A DNA stretch of 64,000 nucleotides from Diplolepis rosae. Lineage: Eukaryota; Arthropoda; Insecta; Hymenoptera; Diplolepididae. Both the position numbers and the translations under genes were made by a program. Below, in pieces: positions 43,693 to 56,625 of the stretch; position 1 is the stretch's first letter, and every line of letters begins with the position of its first letter. The DNA is taken from contig JAPYXD010000734.1 in the NCBI GenBank assembly GCA_030998225.1, forward strand, positions 930,001-994,000. The letters are read 5' to 3'. The notes beneath the pieces are model-generated. The model saw only the letters and a list, made by a program, of their open reading frames with translations. It searched no databases and was not told the DNA's origin.

Positions 43693-44758
43693 TTCGCTTC
43701 GCGGGCACATTCGCATCGCGCGCTTCGCTCGCAAGTTTGAGCGCGCCTAGGGCGCTGCGGTATGATCGTCGTGCTTCCCGCTCCGTTCCTTGTGGACCTC
43801 GCGCTTAGCTCTCGGTCTTATGCTTTTCGCATACATTTAAGTTTATTTCTTATAATTTGATACTGAAGCTCAAACCAATTTTATAATAATATTACAGATG
43901 ATGTGAATTACACATTTTCTCAAAGTCACTATATTTGTTTTTGAATTTAAGTGAAACAGGAAATTCAATTTACTTAAGGCTCTGTCAGCCTTAAGGAACA
44001 CATTCGCATCACGACGCTCGCGCTTCGCGCTCGATTTTCTGTATACATTTCAGTGACTTTTTAATGAATTACATGATTAAAATAATTTATTTTATTCCAA
44101 ATCTCTAAAAGGAAAAACAATCGTAGACTTCGTTTAAGGAAACGATTTTGCAGAACAACGTTTATTTCGTATCTCACATATTTTGGTGAAAAAAATGGAA
44201 TTTTTTCATTATTTAAAATCAAAACATAAAATATACATCCTGTCCCGAAATTTCTTTATCAGAATTTGTAGATCTTCATGTAGAAAATAATTGTGTATCA
44301 TAACTTTTTTTCATATCTCGTATAATTTAACTGGAAAATGGAATTTTGATATTTACTTTTTTCAAGTTTTAACATGCTGTAACATTTCTAATCTTGGTTT
44401 AATCGAAAAATGTTATCAAGATAATTAGTAGATATTTATGAGCACTATCAAAAACCAGTATTGGAATTTTTGATTTTTTCAATAACATAAAAAATGGTCT
44501 AGTTTCCTCAATTTTGGTTGGATATGGCTGGTTAACGAACTTGTCCGTACTTTTTTGGCTCCGATAAAGTGTGCCCAAGCTCAATTCAATCTGATAATTC
44601 TATGGAGAGTTATCCAGTATACGACCTACTACAGACAGACACTTTCGTAAAAACCACTTTTTCTGACTCAGGGGGTCTCGAAACGTAAAGATTTGATGAA
44701 CATTTCGAAAGTCATTTTTCACATAAAACTAATACCTTCTCATCGATGGTGAAAATGT
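43693..44758 (-). repeat. Mini-hairpin repeat family, copy D
   Basis: Minus-strand copy with the GC-rich hairpin end at 43693 and the ACATT-type end at 44758. It keeps the 213 bases (43844-44056) that are missing from copy B around its LINE insertion, which makes it the reference for that deletion. It lacks some internal modules present in copy A. Confidence 0.8.
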
Positions 44759-44759
44759 A

Positions 44760-45250
44760 AAAAAATTTTGCCAATAAGACTCTCCAAACCCGCGAAATTA
44801 AAAAATTCCCATTATTTTCTGAACACACTTCGTAGGTCAAATAGTAATTCGCAAATTTAAAAATTATGTCATATGATAATTCGAATAAATAAAAATTAGG
44901 TTAAATGATGATTTGGTAATATAAAAATGATGTCAAAAGATGATTCAGAGAAATAAAAATTCAAACAAACAGTTATTCAGAAAAATAAACATTAGATTAT
45001 GTAATGAATCGGAAGCATAAAAATTAGAGTATGTAATTGGTAATTTGGTCACATGAATTACGGTCAAATCAATTTTATGAATTATAGAATTTGGCAATAT
45101 TCACGCGCCCTGGTTATTAGACGATTATTTTTAAAATTTAAAATTTATATGAGTCATTGAGTGTGAATTTCAAAATAAAAAATATTTCTTATCAATCTTT
45201 TTAATAGAATATACTATTATAATTTTGATTTACTTATTTGATTTACAGTT
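44760..45250. other. AT-rich spacer upstream of the RSRC2-like gene
   Basis: Several related AT-rich words (ATAAAAATTA with small changes) recur between 44880 and 45060, perhaps an old simple-sequence tract. No gene seen. Confidence 0.4.
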
Positions 45251-45254
45251 TTAA

Positions 45255-45372
45255 TCGATCCCGTCTGTGCGCAAATCGCGCAGTTCTAATGATGCGCATG
45301 CGCGAGGCTTCTCTTTTTCTTCGTTTCCTGCGTCTCATTTTGCTTTGATCGGTGTTTGTATCGCACGCCATT
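45255..45372 (+). promoter_or_regulatory. Promoter of the RSRC2-like gene with NRF1/Ewg-like site
   Basis: GC content rises sharply. TGCGCATGCGCG at 45293-45304 matches the palindromic NRF1/Ewg site. Pyrimidine-rich TTCTCTTTTTC sequence, as in TCT-type initiators of growth genes, follows, and the ATG comes at 45373. There is no TATA box. Confidence 0.6.
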
Positions 45373-48300
45373 ATGGATTCTTTAGTAAGTTATGCGAGTG
45401 ACGGTGAAAACAGTAATTATTCCAACGATACGAAGGTGAGTATTTTCGAGACTTATATGTTTTTATCTTTAAAAATGTATCCAGTATTTTCAATTCTTTT
45501 TTTTCTGACAAGCTGAATTTATTCTAAATCCGTCAATTTAGAATGATAGTGTTAATAAATACGTAGGTATCTATGAACATATACGTAACAGATTTAGTTG
45601 AATTTAGACCTGTATCAACCAATCTTCTAGTTTATACTATTTCGATTAAAGCTTTGGAGTTGACTACAGCCGCATTTCGAACCATAACCAACAAATATTA
45701 CAAGTCACTTAACTGATACAATAAGTTTTGCCAGAGAGAAGGTTATACAATGTATGCAACTCATTATTGATTACTTTTTCCATTTGGAAATTTAAATGGG
45801 AGTTTTTTTATCGCCCAAATCATAATTAATATTTATCGCTAAAATCAACACTTATAGTAATGTAAGGTTAAAACAAGAATCTGGAACTCTAGTTGATCGA
45901 TTAGTAATTCCTTGAATTTTTCCTTGTCCTTAGTTTTTTGTTGTTGTTTTAAATTGCTACAGAAAAATGATATCAGTTAAAATTTTTTTGTTACTATAAA
46001 CTGAAAGTGCTAATGTTGTGAAAAAATGAACTTCATAGGTCTAAATTTTGCTATTTTTTCTTATTAAATGGTAAGATTTTGTATCCGATCACTCAGTAAA
46101 AATTTTAATGATCCAGAACCTTTGATAAAAAAGCTTATCTAAAGAATTTTGATGATATAATCAAACAAGTGTTAAACCTGTTAGATTTTCCATAGCATTT
46201 AAACCTTTAAACATAGAACTATTTTTCCATTTAGAGAGTCTAATTTCAATAAAGAAGATCAAGCCAAAGTCTGATTGGCTGGTAATAATTCTGTTTTCAA
46301 GATGTTCCCTGAAGAAAGAGCCGATGTATCAAACAGAAGGGCCAGTGATGCAAATTATGATCCAGTGCAAATGGATATGAGTGAGGTATGACGAGAATAC
46401 GTCTATTGTCTTTTTTTATATTTAGCTTTTAAAGATAGACTAAATTTAGACATTGACCGTGTCGATACTGTGCTCTAGGAATTTCTTCTGTGTATTTCGG
46501 TTTTCTTTTTATTTTAGCTTTTTGTTTTACACAACTTATACTGTCTACAAGGCCACGTTTCGGTATGTCATTTAACAATGAAAATACGTTTTCCGATTAT
46601 AAATTAAATTATATCTAGTGAATAATAATGAAAGCTGTAATTTTTTATTTGGTAATTCTATCCAAAAATGATTATTTTGACTCTAAAAAAGTAAAATATA
46701 CGTGCCCTTGAAACATAATCGACTAAGACATTGGACAAAACTAGGACTGAAATATTATAAAACTTAAACTTTAATAAAATGGGATTAGTGCCATTTCGTG
46801 AGAAAATATTAACACGTAGCTCTGTTGGTAATACATGATACAATATCTACGCACCTCGGCAAGATCAATGCTGTGCAAGGGTCTTTCAAGATTACCCCCA
46901 AGTCATAACTCGAAGACAAAGGTGAGTAGAGAAATCTGGAAGAAAGTAACACTAACACAAAGAAAGCAAAACGCAAAATGTGAATGAAATAATACACAAA
47001 ATATATTTGCAAATTGCTCGATTCTGTGCTAAACTGTTGACAGACCCTTAATTCTTTCTTATTATCGTAAGGTGCATTTGCGAAAGTAATTTATTATACA
47101 AACATATACTGTCAAAAAATTCTTGCGGAAGTGTCTAATTTTGGAATTATTATATTTGAGTAAATACTGCATGTAGATTGTAATTAAACTCTATTGAAAT
47201 AAGGTCTTGGAATTTTTTTAAATAGTCTAAATGAACAATAGAACTACATGGATTGCAAATAATTCTTAAAATAATGTAATGTAAAAATTATTTAATCTAA
47301 TTATTAAGGTTATTAATCTTCAGTTTTAATTTTTCAATTGTTTTATACCTTAAATTCGTGTTTAACCTTTATAAATCTCCATCAATTTTTAAAAATATCT
47401 TACAAAATCTTTAAAAATTTTCTGAAATACTATAGTTTTGCAATTTCTGAAATTTTTCTTGCAGTCTTATAATCTCATGAAATATTAGAAATATTAAAGA
47501 TTTTTTTAGCATAAAATATTTAATTGAACAAGGAGATTAATTAACGTAAAATGAAAGTTGCAGCCGTTAATTATTACACTATAGAAAATAAAATTTCGAA
47601 TCTTTATATATTATAATATACCGTGTCAATCAAGAATTTTATCTGATATCATACACACTCAAAAATATACATATGTGACGTGCCACGAGAAAGAAAGAGA
47701 ACCTAACGCGCCAAAAGAGAATTTTACAGGGCAGGCGATTTATGAAAAGGCAAAGAAAGAGAATCACGACCGAGAAGCACAACCCACGAAAATAACCCCC
47801 TCCACTTCCAACACAGTTTAAAGCTAAGCGTTTGTGTGCCTTCTCAGTGTACAGGATCCACAGTCTCCGGAAAAACATGCTTTTTTAGCCTTCGCTGCCA
47901 GGCTCAATTAATATCGATAAATGCAATAAAAAAAATCTGCCCGCTTCGCGGGCACATTCTCGTCGCGCGCTTCGCGCTCGATCTTGTGCTCTTCGCATAC
48001 ATTTAAGTTTATTTCTTATATTTTGATACTGAAGCTCAAACCAATTTTATAATAATATTACAGATGATGTGAATTACACATTTTCTCAAAGTCACTGAAT
48101 TTCTTTCTGAATTTAAGTGAAACAGGAAATTCAATTTACTTAAGGCTCTATCGGCCTTAAGGAACACATTCTCATCATGACACTCGCGCTTCACGCTCGA
48201 TTTTCTGTATACATTTCAGTATAACTTTTTAATAAATTACATTATTAAAAGAATTTACTTTCTTCCACATATCTAAAAAGGAAAAACAATCGTAGACTTT

Positions 48301-51300
48301 ATTTAAGGAAACGATTTTGCAGAACAACGCTTATTTCGTATCTCACATATTTTGGTGAAAAAAATCGAATTTTTTCAATATTAACAATCAAAACATAAAA
48401 TATACATCCTGTCCCGAAATTTCTTTATCAGAATTTGTAGACCTCATTTAGGCAAACAATTTCCCATCTAAATGTTTTTTTTGCATCTCACATATTTTGT
48501 CTAAAAAATGGATTTTTTTCATTTTTATCGTATTTTTTGGAATTGAAACGAAAAATATATCTTTTATCAGAAACTGTGTCAGACAAAATTTTTAGATCTT
48601 TTTGAAACGAACAACTTTGTATTCTTACGTTTTTTTGGTATTTCCAATATTATTGTTAAAAAATTGAATTTTGGATTTTCAATAGTTTTTTTTTTTAATT
48701 AAAAAGAAAAATATGCATCTTATGAAAAAATGTTATAATTCAAATTTGTAGATCTTTATGTATTCAATAATATTGTATCATAACGTTTTTTCGTATCTCG
48801 TATAATTTAACTGGAAAATGGAATTTTGATATTGACTTTTTTCGAATTTGAATATGCTGTAACATTTCTAATTTTGATTTAATCAAAAAATGCCGCACAC
48901 GACCTACAGACAGACAGACACTTTCGTAAAAACCATTTTTTCTGACTCAGGGGGTCTCAAAACGTAAAGATTTGATGAAAATTTCGAAAGTCATTTTTCA
49001 CATAAAACCAATACCTTCTCATCCATGATGAGAATGTAAAAATTTCGGTTTTCGGCACGTTAGGTCCCTTTTTTTGTGGCACGTCACATATATGAACAGT
49101 CAGAACTGCAAAAAATTTAGTTAGGACTGATCTATGTGATTTTGGAAGTGGTATAAATGAAATAAGAAATTTAAAGGAGGTTGCGATGAACAATTGTGTT
49201 ATTATTAATTCTTTAGGAAAGCAATAACAACAATTCATCGGACGAATCTGGTAGCGAATGTGTAAACAGCCCTCCGCCCCTTGGACGAGTTTCAATTGTT
49301 CCAAAAACAGATTCACCTAAAAGCTGCCCTTCTCCCCCAGCTCTGAGGTATAATGGTTTTTTCTCATCTTTTTTTTAAACTTTAATATAGATAATTGTAT
49401 TTTTTTCTTAAACACTACACCACATGTTAAATTATATTTTCAACTACAAGTTTAATTTATTTTATAGAAAACCAAGAAAAAGCAAAGCTCTTTACTGAAC
49501 ACAAATCATTTTGAATTACAGTCAAATTAAAAGTACGAAATATTAAAAATGGTTAGGAGCTTTTCAAGATCTCTGAATTTGGAGAACATGAGTAGCTCTT
49601 AATACAATGTAAATCAAAGTGATTTAATACGGTGTCCAGCGGTCTTAAAAACCTGGTAACCATCTGGAATTTCATTATCTATTATTTTGATGTAAAAAGA
49701 AAATTCGGTCTGGAAAAAATGTATTTTCCTAGAAAACCTGGAAAAGACCTTGAATTTTGTTCTAAAGAATCGCTAGACACCTTGTTCAAGTAAATTCAGT
49801 TACACACGTTTGTTCACGAGCTGAATAATAATATGAATCTGTGTGGTATACCCCTGCAGAACGTAATCCTTTTACAGGCAATCGGACTATGAAAATAATT
49901 CTTCGAGCGCCCTTGAGGAATCAAAACGAGGTGAGAAGTCCAGCAGAAGCAGACATTCATCAGAAAAAAGTCGTAAGTCTTCATACGATGATAGGAGGCG
50001 GGGAAGCGACCATAAAGATAGCAAAGACTCCAGAAAGTCACGAGATGACGATAGAAGGTCTCGTGACGAAGATAGAAGACGAGAAAGGGATAGAGTCTCA
50101 TCCAGCAGAGATGAAAGAGATAAAAGCTATCGTGATGATAGAAGGGATCGAGATAGAGACAGGGGACGAAACAAACGAAGAGACAGAGATAGAGATCGAG
50201 ACCGTCGTCATTCAAAGGACGCGCGTTCTAAAGATCGATACAGAGATGAAAGATCAAGTTATCACAAAGAAAGAGATCGCACAAGATCGCGTTCGAGATC
50301 TAGGGATAGAAGTCAAGCAAATCACAGACAGTTGAGCTATAGAGAAGAAAAAAACAGGAACAAGCTTGCACAGTTGGAGAAATTGGGAATCGAATTAAAG
50401 TCTCCTGAAAGCGAATCAGGGGCGAATAATTCCCAGGAACAAAACTATTACAATCCTCTCGCAACTGCTACTCAAGGAAAATATGCCGAGCAGATTCAAA
50501 AAAGAAAACTACTTTGGGCTAATAAGGTAAGAATTTTTTGCTACAAGGCCTAGTAAATTTAAAACAAGTTATGGCAAACTTACAGAAATGAAATAATAAA
50601 ACTTGAGACTTCAAATACTTATTAATTTTTTCAAGTTTTTAATGTATTAATTGTATACAATAACGAAACGTCAGAAACGGTTTCAAAGTAACTAAGAACT
50701 GATCGAAGGAAAATATAATGGAAACAAAATTGTACCTAAAACTACTTGCTCGGTACTCAATACATTTTTAGAAGAATCTTTTCTAAATTCCGGAATTTTT
50801 TGATGACTAAAAATTTCTTCAGCTTTTAATAAAAATATGTTAAGTGGTTTTAAAATTGTTCATATTGAGCAAAATGATTGTTTTTTTTTTAATTTCTCAC
50901 CAAATTAGAATATTGTGAAGCCCATGTGAGATATTGTTTAAAATATAAATAAACGTGGAAAATAATCTTGAAATTGTTCTGCACGATAATTCCGCACTAT
51001 GACAATTACTTCTAGATATTTAATTAAAAATACACTTTGAGATCAGAATTTTTTTTTGAAAGCTCCTAATATCCATATAAAAATTTACCTGATGTAAAGT
51101 ATCAACTAAATAAATCGTGTAATTATTACTTTTTAGAAACAAGATGAAAGTAAAAGTGCTGTACCAACTGCGGCAGCAGCAGCAAATACATGGGTGGGGA
51201 CGGCGTTCACTCACGATCAGGATGGAAAAGTAACAGCCAAATTCAAGCGACTGATGGGAATCAAGGGAGATTTGCCAACAGCTAGTACGGAAACTTCAAA

Positions 51301-51436
51301 ACCAGATATTTTAAAAAAGCAGGAAGAGATGTTCAGTAATATGGAGCAACAATACGAAGTTGCACGAGCTACGACGCATACACAACGTGGCGTCGGGCTT
51401 GGTTATGCTACGGGAGTTTACCAATTTCCTCGATAA
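45373..51436 (+). CDS. RSRC2: RSRC2-like arginine/serine-rich coiled-coil protein, five coding exons
   Basis: Coding exons are 45373-45435, 46302-46385, 49217-49347, 49878-50526 and 51137-51436. All borders are GT-AG, and phases agree to give 408 residues. The N-terminus is acidic and Ser/Asn-rich. Exon 4 carries a long RD/RS-rich region (repeated Arg-Asp pairs, SRDRSR-like runs), then KYAEQIQKRKLLWANK. Exon 5 holds FKRLMGIKGD and QYEVARATTHTQRGVGLG, the conserved C-terminal SMAP-type end of RSRC2. The family is nuclear and linked to RNA processing. Exon 2 is the least certain; its phase and splice sites fit, and leaving it out also keeps frame. Intron 2 holds a nested repeat. Confidence 0.9.
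47662..49096. repeat. Foldback ends surrounding mini-hairpin copy E
   Basis: ATATGTGACGTGCCAC at the left and GTGGCACGTCACATAT at the right form terminal inverted repeats of about 40 bases, continuing through AACCTAACGCGCC against GGCACGTTAGGT. Copy E lies between them. Confidence 0.7.
47940..49037 (-). repeat. Mini-hairpin repeat family, copy E, inside an RSRC2-like intron
   Basis: It ends at 47940 with CCCGCTTCGCGGGC and at 49037 with GATGAGAATGT reading toward the hairpins. A block present in copies A and B (the words ending GTTCGTTAACCAGCCAC) has been deleted near 48890. Confidence 0.85.
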
Positions 51437-52530
51437 AATAAGATTTTATCAGTCACAGAAGCATTTGAATATAAATAGTTAAACGACTTGTGTAAAAATT
51501 GAATGACAGTTGAATGTTTCTTAGTGTTTAGGTTATTTACTAATCCTAATCCAGGCTCCATAAAAAATGCGGTATTGTTAACAATTTGTGCTAACAAGCG
51601 AATCTTGTACAATTTGTAAGTTTCAAATTTAGCTGTATTTCATAAAACGATACCCTATTGAACCATTTTGATTAGGTGAAGTAGTACTTTTATTGTGGTA
51701 TTGTCTATGGGAAATGAAAATCATTCTCATGAGCAATACACAACTTCTTTTCATTGTCACAAGTCATAATTATTTTAAAATACGATTTCGACGTTCAGCT
51801 TTACGCTTTACCGAAGCTTAAAGTTCGACACGCAGATTATTGTAATTCAACAGAAGAAATTTTTCATTAAAAATGTTAAGCCATTCAGTATGAATGTTGT
51901 TTACAGAAGATTACAAATTCGTAATTTTATTTTGGTTTTACACTCTTAGTATGCAGCTAATGAAAAGAAAAATCCAGAATTCGAATAATATTACATTAAG
52001 TTGTATACGTCTAATGAAGTCAGTGTGCATTACAAATAAATTGTTAGTAAAAATTACATTTAATCATTTTTTATGTTAAAAAATATTTTATATAATGAAA
52101 TTGCATTTTTTGTTGACTGTGAATTCTAAAAATTTTAAATAAAAATATTTTGAGTGGTTGAAAAAGACTTCGTATACCACCTTTGCTTGAAAAACTTTGA
52201 TATGGTTTAATTTAGAAAATTTAGATACGTATTATAAAAGCATCAGCCACTGAGGATTAGTTGAAGTAATGATCAAATTTAATTTGTTTGAAAATCTATA
52301 ATTTCATTTTATTTATGAAATTTGAAGTCAATGAAGTATAAACAACAAAGAACATATTTTTATTCAGAAAGAATTGAAACTTCTTCACATTCTTCAAGTT
52401 ATAATCAAAAACAATTTCAATTACCTATTTAATCCAAGCTTTACTTTCATTTAAAAAATATAATGAAATATATTTTTATTCAAAAAAATGTCCATAAAAC
52501 GAATAAAAAAATAAAAGAGCTATTTTATTT
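51437..52530. other. 3' flank of the RSRC2-like gene
   Basis: AT-rich with several AATAAA words (for example near 52025 and 52138) that could end the transcript. No other feature. Confidence 0.5.
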
Positions 52531-52533
52531 TAA

Positions 52534-53165
52534 TTATTCTTCATCTGAAATTATTTTATTGGCTTGAGAGTGGCCCGGATTTTTTTCGGCAATTTTAATA
52601 ATCACAGTATGCAGATGATACCTAAAAAATTTTAAAATACAAAATGAAAATTATTTAGCTAAAGTTACAATTCCCTATTTTCTAAATTTTAATTTAATAT
52701 AAAATTTATCTTATTTTATAAATTCATTTATATTACGATTTGCATAAATCATAAAATAGTAATAAAAAATGGTCATTTTTGAAGAATTTTTTCGATTAAA
52801 ATATATGTACTTTATTATTTCTTACTGTAGTAATAAATGTTCACTTTTAAAAAATCCAAGCCTACAACCATATTTTTATAATTCGCGGGTAAGAGCCTAA
52901 GAACAGGTGCTACATTCTTTGAAAGCTTATTGGTCAAATATTCTCGCGCTTTAAAACATACCAAGCACTCCCGAGGTCGAACATCAGCCAACCACTGCGT
53001 CCATTCGAATACCTTTCGGAGAACTTCGTTCTGCTTCGTTCCTTTTGAAGTTATAAACCAATATGGCCTCTCTGCTTTTGAATATATCCGTTGAAAGTTG
53101 TTACTGTGCTTGAGAAGCACGTCCACGTATGTAAACTTATCATTCTTTTTAGCATAAAAAGTGCC
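52534..53165 (-). CDS. Unrecognised minus-strand gene, at least two exons, start unresolved
   Basis: Upstream frame 53165-52829 reads a protein-like sequence (KHSNNFQRIYSKAERPYWFI, EWTQWLADVRPRECLVCFKA). A second piece at 52620-52534 reads YHLHTVIIKIAEKNPGHSQA and ends in an acidic tail at a TAA. An acceptor (TTTTTTAG) precedes it. The donor region CTACAGTAAG is one base short of giving both a GT donor and a continuous frame. There is no in-frame ATG after the stop just upstream of the first piece. It could be a real gene with an unseen first exon, a sequence error, or a pseudogene. It lies head to head with Cdk1. I do not recognise the family. Confidence 0.5.
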
Positions 53166-53222
53166 TTAGAAATCTTCAAAACGGGTAATCAGCCACTTTA
53201 ACCTGATCAAGACGTGATCACC
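53166..53222. promoter_or_regulatory. Possible shared region between Cdk1 and the minus-strand gene
   Basis: Fewer than 60 bases separate the Cdk1 ATG from the open frame on the other strand, so a bidirectional promoter or overlapping 5' regions are likely if the minus-strand gene is real. No TATA box is visible. GTGATCAC near 53214 is a perfect palindrome next to the Cdk1 start. Confidence 0.3.
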
Positions 53223-56200
53223 ATGGAGAATTTCCTAAAGATCGAAAAAATTGGAGAAGGTTTGTAATTCTTGACATTTTCTCATATGTGAATCTTCAGT
53301 AATGCATGTAAATATTTCTCAAACTTATTCGTTTTTCGAAAATTTGATATATAATCCACAAATTCAAGTTCACTTTTAGAATTAGGTCATAGAAATAAAA
53401 TTTTTTGAAATAGTTCTGATTTTCCACGAAATTGCCATATTTAACTTTATGCAACTTTCTGTTTTTTTTGCTTCCTGTCTTGTGAACTTGTGTTCCAGTA
53501 TAAGTTTTAATTTACTTCCGAATTTCTGAGCAATTTTTAATTTTTTTTTATTTTCTAGTTATACTCTTAACACACAAGAAGTTCATAATTTTTAAATTTA
53601 ACTTTGTATAAAATTTGTGCATGCTAAAAAAAATTATTCACTTTAAGCTACTCTTTCAGTAATTTTACATAATTATCCCAATAACTTTTACTGTATTTGG
53701 TAAATGTTCTTTTTGGTAATCACACGAAATTTACATGATCATGTAAAATTACTGAGAATAAAGATGAAAGTGTATCATTTTTTAGTAGGCATCAATTAAT
53801 CTTTGAGCTGGAAACCAAATTGTTACACTTTATCTTGATTGAAAATAATTTTTAATTTCTTTAAGAAAACGTTTTAATTTTTTTTGTCAGCAATACAAAA
53901 GTTATATTATTTTGTAATATTTTTATATCGATAATAAATATACAGAAAAATTGTATTATATCGTAGACATTTCTTGTGGATTTTACTTTCTGAAATTAAT
54001 TTAACGAAAATGAATACAAGAAATAACTACAATTATCGTCAATAGTTCTGGTTGAAATTGTTTACTTAATAAAAGTTATTTATATTTAAATTTTTTGTTC
54101 TCGCTTCGCAAAAAAATTACAATTCCTTTTTAATTCTAATGATTTTTTTTCTGAAGTATGCTTAGAAACCTATTCTATTCTATTTTTGACAATTTTATAA
54201 ATCATTATAAAGATTGGCGAATTTTGTGATATACTGTACCTAGTGTATATCCTTAATTATGACCAATAATATTCTTATTTCAGAATTCATTTATACATGT
54301 TAATAAGATCCCTAATGGAATTTTATATGGAAAATGTACAGTTTGTGAAAGATACACATCCAGAAAAAATACGTTTAATCTAATTAGATCGTAGAATAAA
54401 ACAAATTATTGATTGCATGCCAATGTACAAATTTATTTAAATTAAACAAATTTTGCATTGAGTACAAATATTATATCAATGTGAAATGCATTGTTTCGTT
54501 TTTGATTTTAATTTTCAACTGCAAAGAATCTTGATTTTATTTGAAACTGATAGTTCTTCAAAAGCTTAACGAATTTTTGAACTCCCAGCCATGGATCAAC
54601 CACATCAGCTGATGAATTGAGTTCCATGCGTATCGATTTTTTGCCCACATTTGAAATTCCAAATTGGATAAAAGCGGGAATATTTTGGGAAATGACTAGA
54701 AAGTAGGAATGAAAAGACGTGACAAAAGCGTTGAATGTATAATGAAAAAAAGTTTTATAATTCCTACAGAAATACCGACGCATATAACCTCGTACATCAC
54801 CTGTTTATATAGTTAACTCTGTCCTCTGTATTGCGGACGATAACAGAAGTAAAATTTGTGTTGAAGAGTTATACAAAAATTGTCGAAATTTCTATTGACT
54901 GCAAAAGATGACTAATCAGTAAAAATTTTTACAACCTTTTTATAACTTTTTATTGCCAAGTATATTTATCATTTGTTCAAAATACGAGAATCCATTCATT
55001 ATTAATTTTAGAACAGTTCAACGAGGTTTACGAATCGTTCATTTTAGTTTACTTGTTGATTATCATTGTTACCGACAATCAGTGCCCGCTTTTGAATTTA
55101 GTACCTACAGTGCGACACTATGCATAGTTGGCGCTTCAAAAAATTCTATATGTTTTGTGGTAATGTTATCAATTACATAAAATAGTTTTTGTATTTATTT
55201 CGATATTCGACACCCAACAAACCTGCCTTAGTACTTTCGTATTCACGTTCCAAAATTTCAGGTCGATATTCCATTTCGTGTGGAAATGGCGTTACAGAGC
55301 TGTAATTGCCGATAACTCCCAGTTTTATTTTCTAAAAAATAAAATTTTTGCAAAATTTTTAGTGAAACGAAGTTAACAGACGATCCTCACCGCCTTTTAT
55401 TACGTCCTTCGATTTTTCAAGTAGATATATTAGAAACAAAAAAAGTTATCTTACATGGTTCGATTAACCTACGAATTTGGTCACGTGACCCGGTTGATCC
55501 ATGGCCTTAATTAAAAAATTCAATAAATATTAAAAAATACATTATAAAGTCTTGAGAATAAATTTTTGCTACTTTCAGGGACATATGGCGTCGTATACAA
55601 AGGTAAACACAAGAAAACAGGTGAGATAGTAGCCATGAAGAAAATTCGTCTAGAGAGTGACGACGAAGGAATTCCATCAACAGCTATAAGAGAAATTTCT
55701 CTTTTGAAAGAGCTTAAACACCCGAATATTGTCAGTTTACTAGATGTACTAATGGAAGAATCGAAACTATATTTAATCTTTGAGTACCTCACGATGGATT
55801 TAAAAAAATATATGGACACATTAGGAAGTGGAAACCTAATGAGTCCCTCTGTTGTCAAATGTTACTTGTATCAAGTATGTGATCGTAAAGTATTTATTTA
55901 AAAATCAACTTAAGAAAGTGAACTCTTATAAAATTGCTTAATTTCAGATCACAAAAGCCATTCTCTTCTGTCATCAACGCAGAGTACTTCATCGAGATTT
56001 AAAGCCACAAAATTTACTTGTAGATAAATCGGGTGTGATTAAAATTGCTGACTTTGGATTGGGAAGAGCGTTTGGTATACCTGTGCGAGTTTACACTCAC
56101 GAAGTAGTTACTCTCTGGTACCGAGCACCAGAAATTCTTCTAGGTGCCACTAGATATTCATGTGCTATCGACATTTGGAGCATTGGCTGTATTTTTGCAG

Positions 56201-56625
56201 AAATGGCAACAAAAAAACCTTTGTTTCAGGGAGACAGCGAAATCGACCAACTCTTCAGAATATTCCGGTGGGAATTTTATTTTGCAATAAATATTACTGC
56301 AATAACATTCCACAAAATCGTTTGTTAAAGTTATTTAAAATTATAATTCGTTTTTTTATTTAAATTCAGTGTTTTGAGGACTCCAACTGAAGAAATATGG
56401 CCGGGCGTCACGCAGTACTCAGACTATAAAACAACGTTCCCCAGCTGGAAATCGAATAATTTAGAAGATCACGTAAAAGTCTTGGACATGGAAGGTCTTG
56501 ATTTACTACAGGCAATGTTAACCTACGATCCAGCGCACAGAATATCTGCACGCGCTGCACTCCAGCATCCCTTTTTCGAGGATATCGAATGCGACTTCAA
56601 GGAAGCTAAAATACCTTTTGTTTAA
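53223..56625 (+). CDS. Cdk1: Cyclin-dependent kinase 1, four coding exons
   Basis: Coding exons are 53223-53259, 55579-55874, 55948-56267 and 56370-56625. All are GT-AG with agreeing phases, giving 302 residues. It has the glycine loop [11 protein letters not shown] with the inhibitory Thr-Tyr pair (split by intron 1), the exact cyclin-binding helix PSTAIRE, the catalytic HRDLKPQN, the DFG motif in [11 protein letters not shown], and the activation-loop Thr in [14 protein letters not shown]. Together these mark Cdk1, the kinase that drives entry into mitosis with cyclins A and B. Length and motifs are complete, so the gene appears functional. Intron 1 is 2.3 kb; the others are about 70-100 bases. 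Confidence 0.97.
53260..55578. other. Cdk1 intron 1
   Basis: AT-rich. A 91-codon minus-strand frame at 54508-54783 has Phe/Asn-rich composition typical of chance frames here. The word GGTTGATCCATGG occurs at 54592 (reverse) and 55489, and its complement at 25089. Confidence 0.6.

Larger units (their letters stand above)
46386..49216. other. Intron 2 of the RSRC2-like gene, with nested repeats
   Basis: The intron is 2.8 kb, mostly AT-rich. A small foldback (47662-49096) sits inside it, and mini-hairpin copy E sits inside that. Nothing else is recognised. Confidence 0.7.

Noticed and set aside
49814..50335. Long alternative frames on both strands over exon 4 of the RSRC2-like gene
   Set aside because: They are shadows of the repetitive Arg-Asp/Arg-Ser coding sequence; the spliced frame joins cleanly with its neighbours.
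54508..54783. 91-codon minus-strand frame in Cdk1 intron 1
   Set aside because: Phe, Asn, Lys and Ser bias matches chance frames in AT-rich DNA. A TATA-like word lies only about 30 bases before the ATG, too close to serve it. No family recognised.
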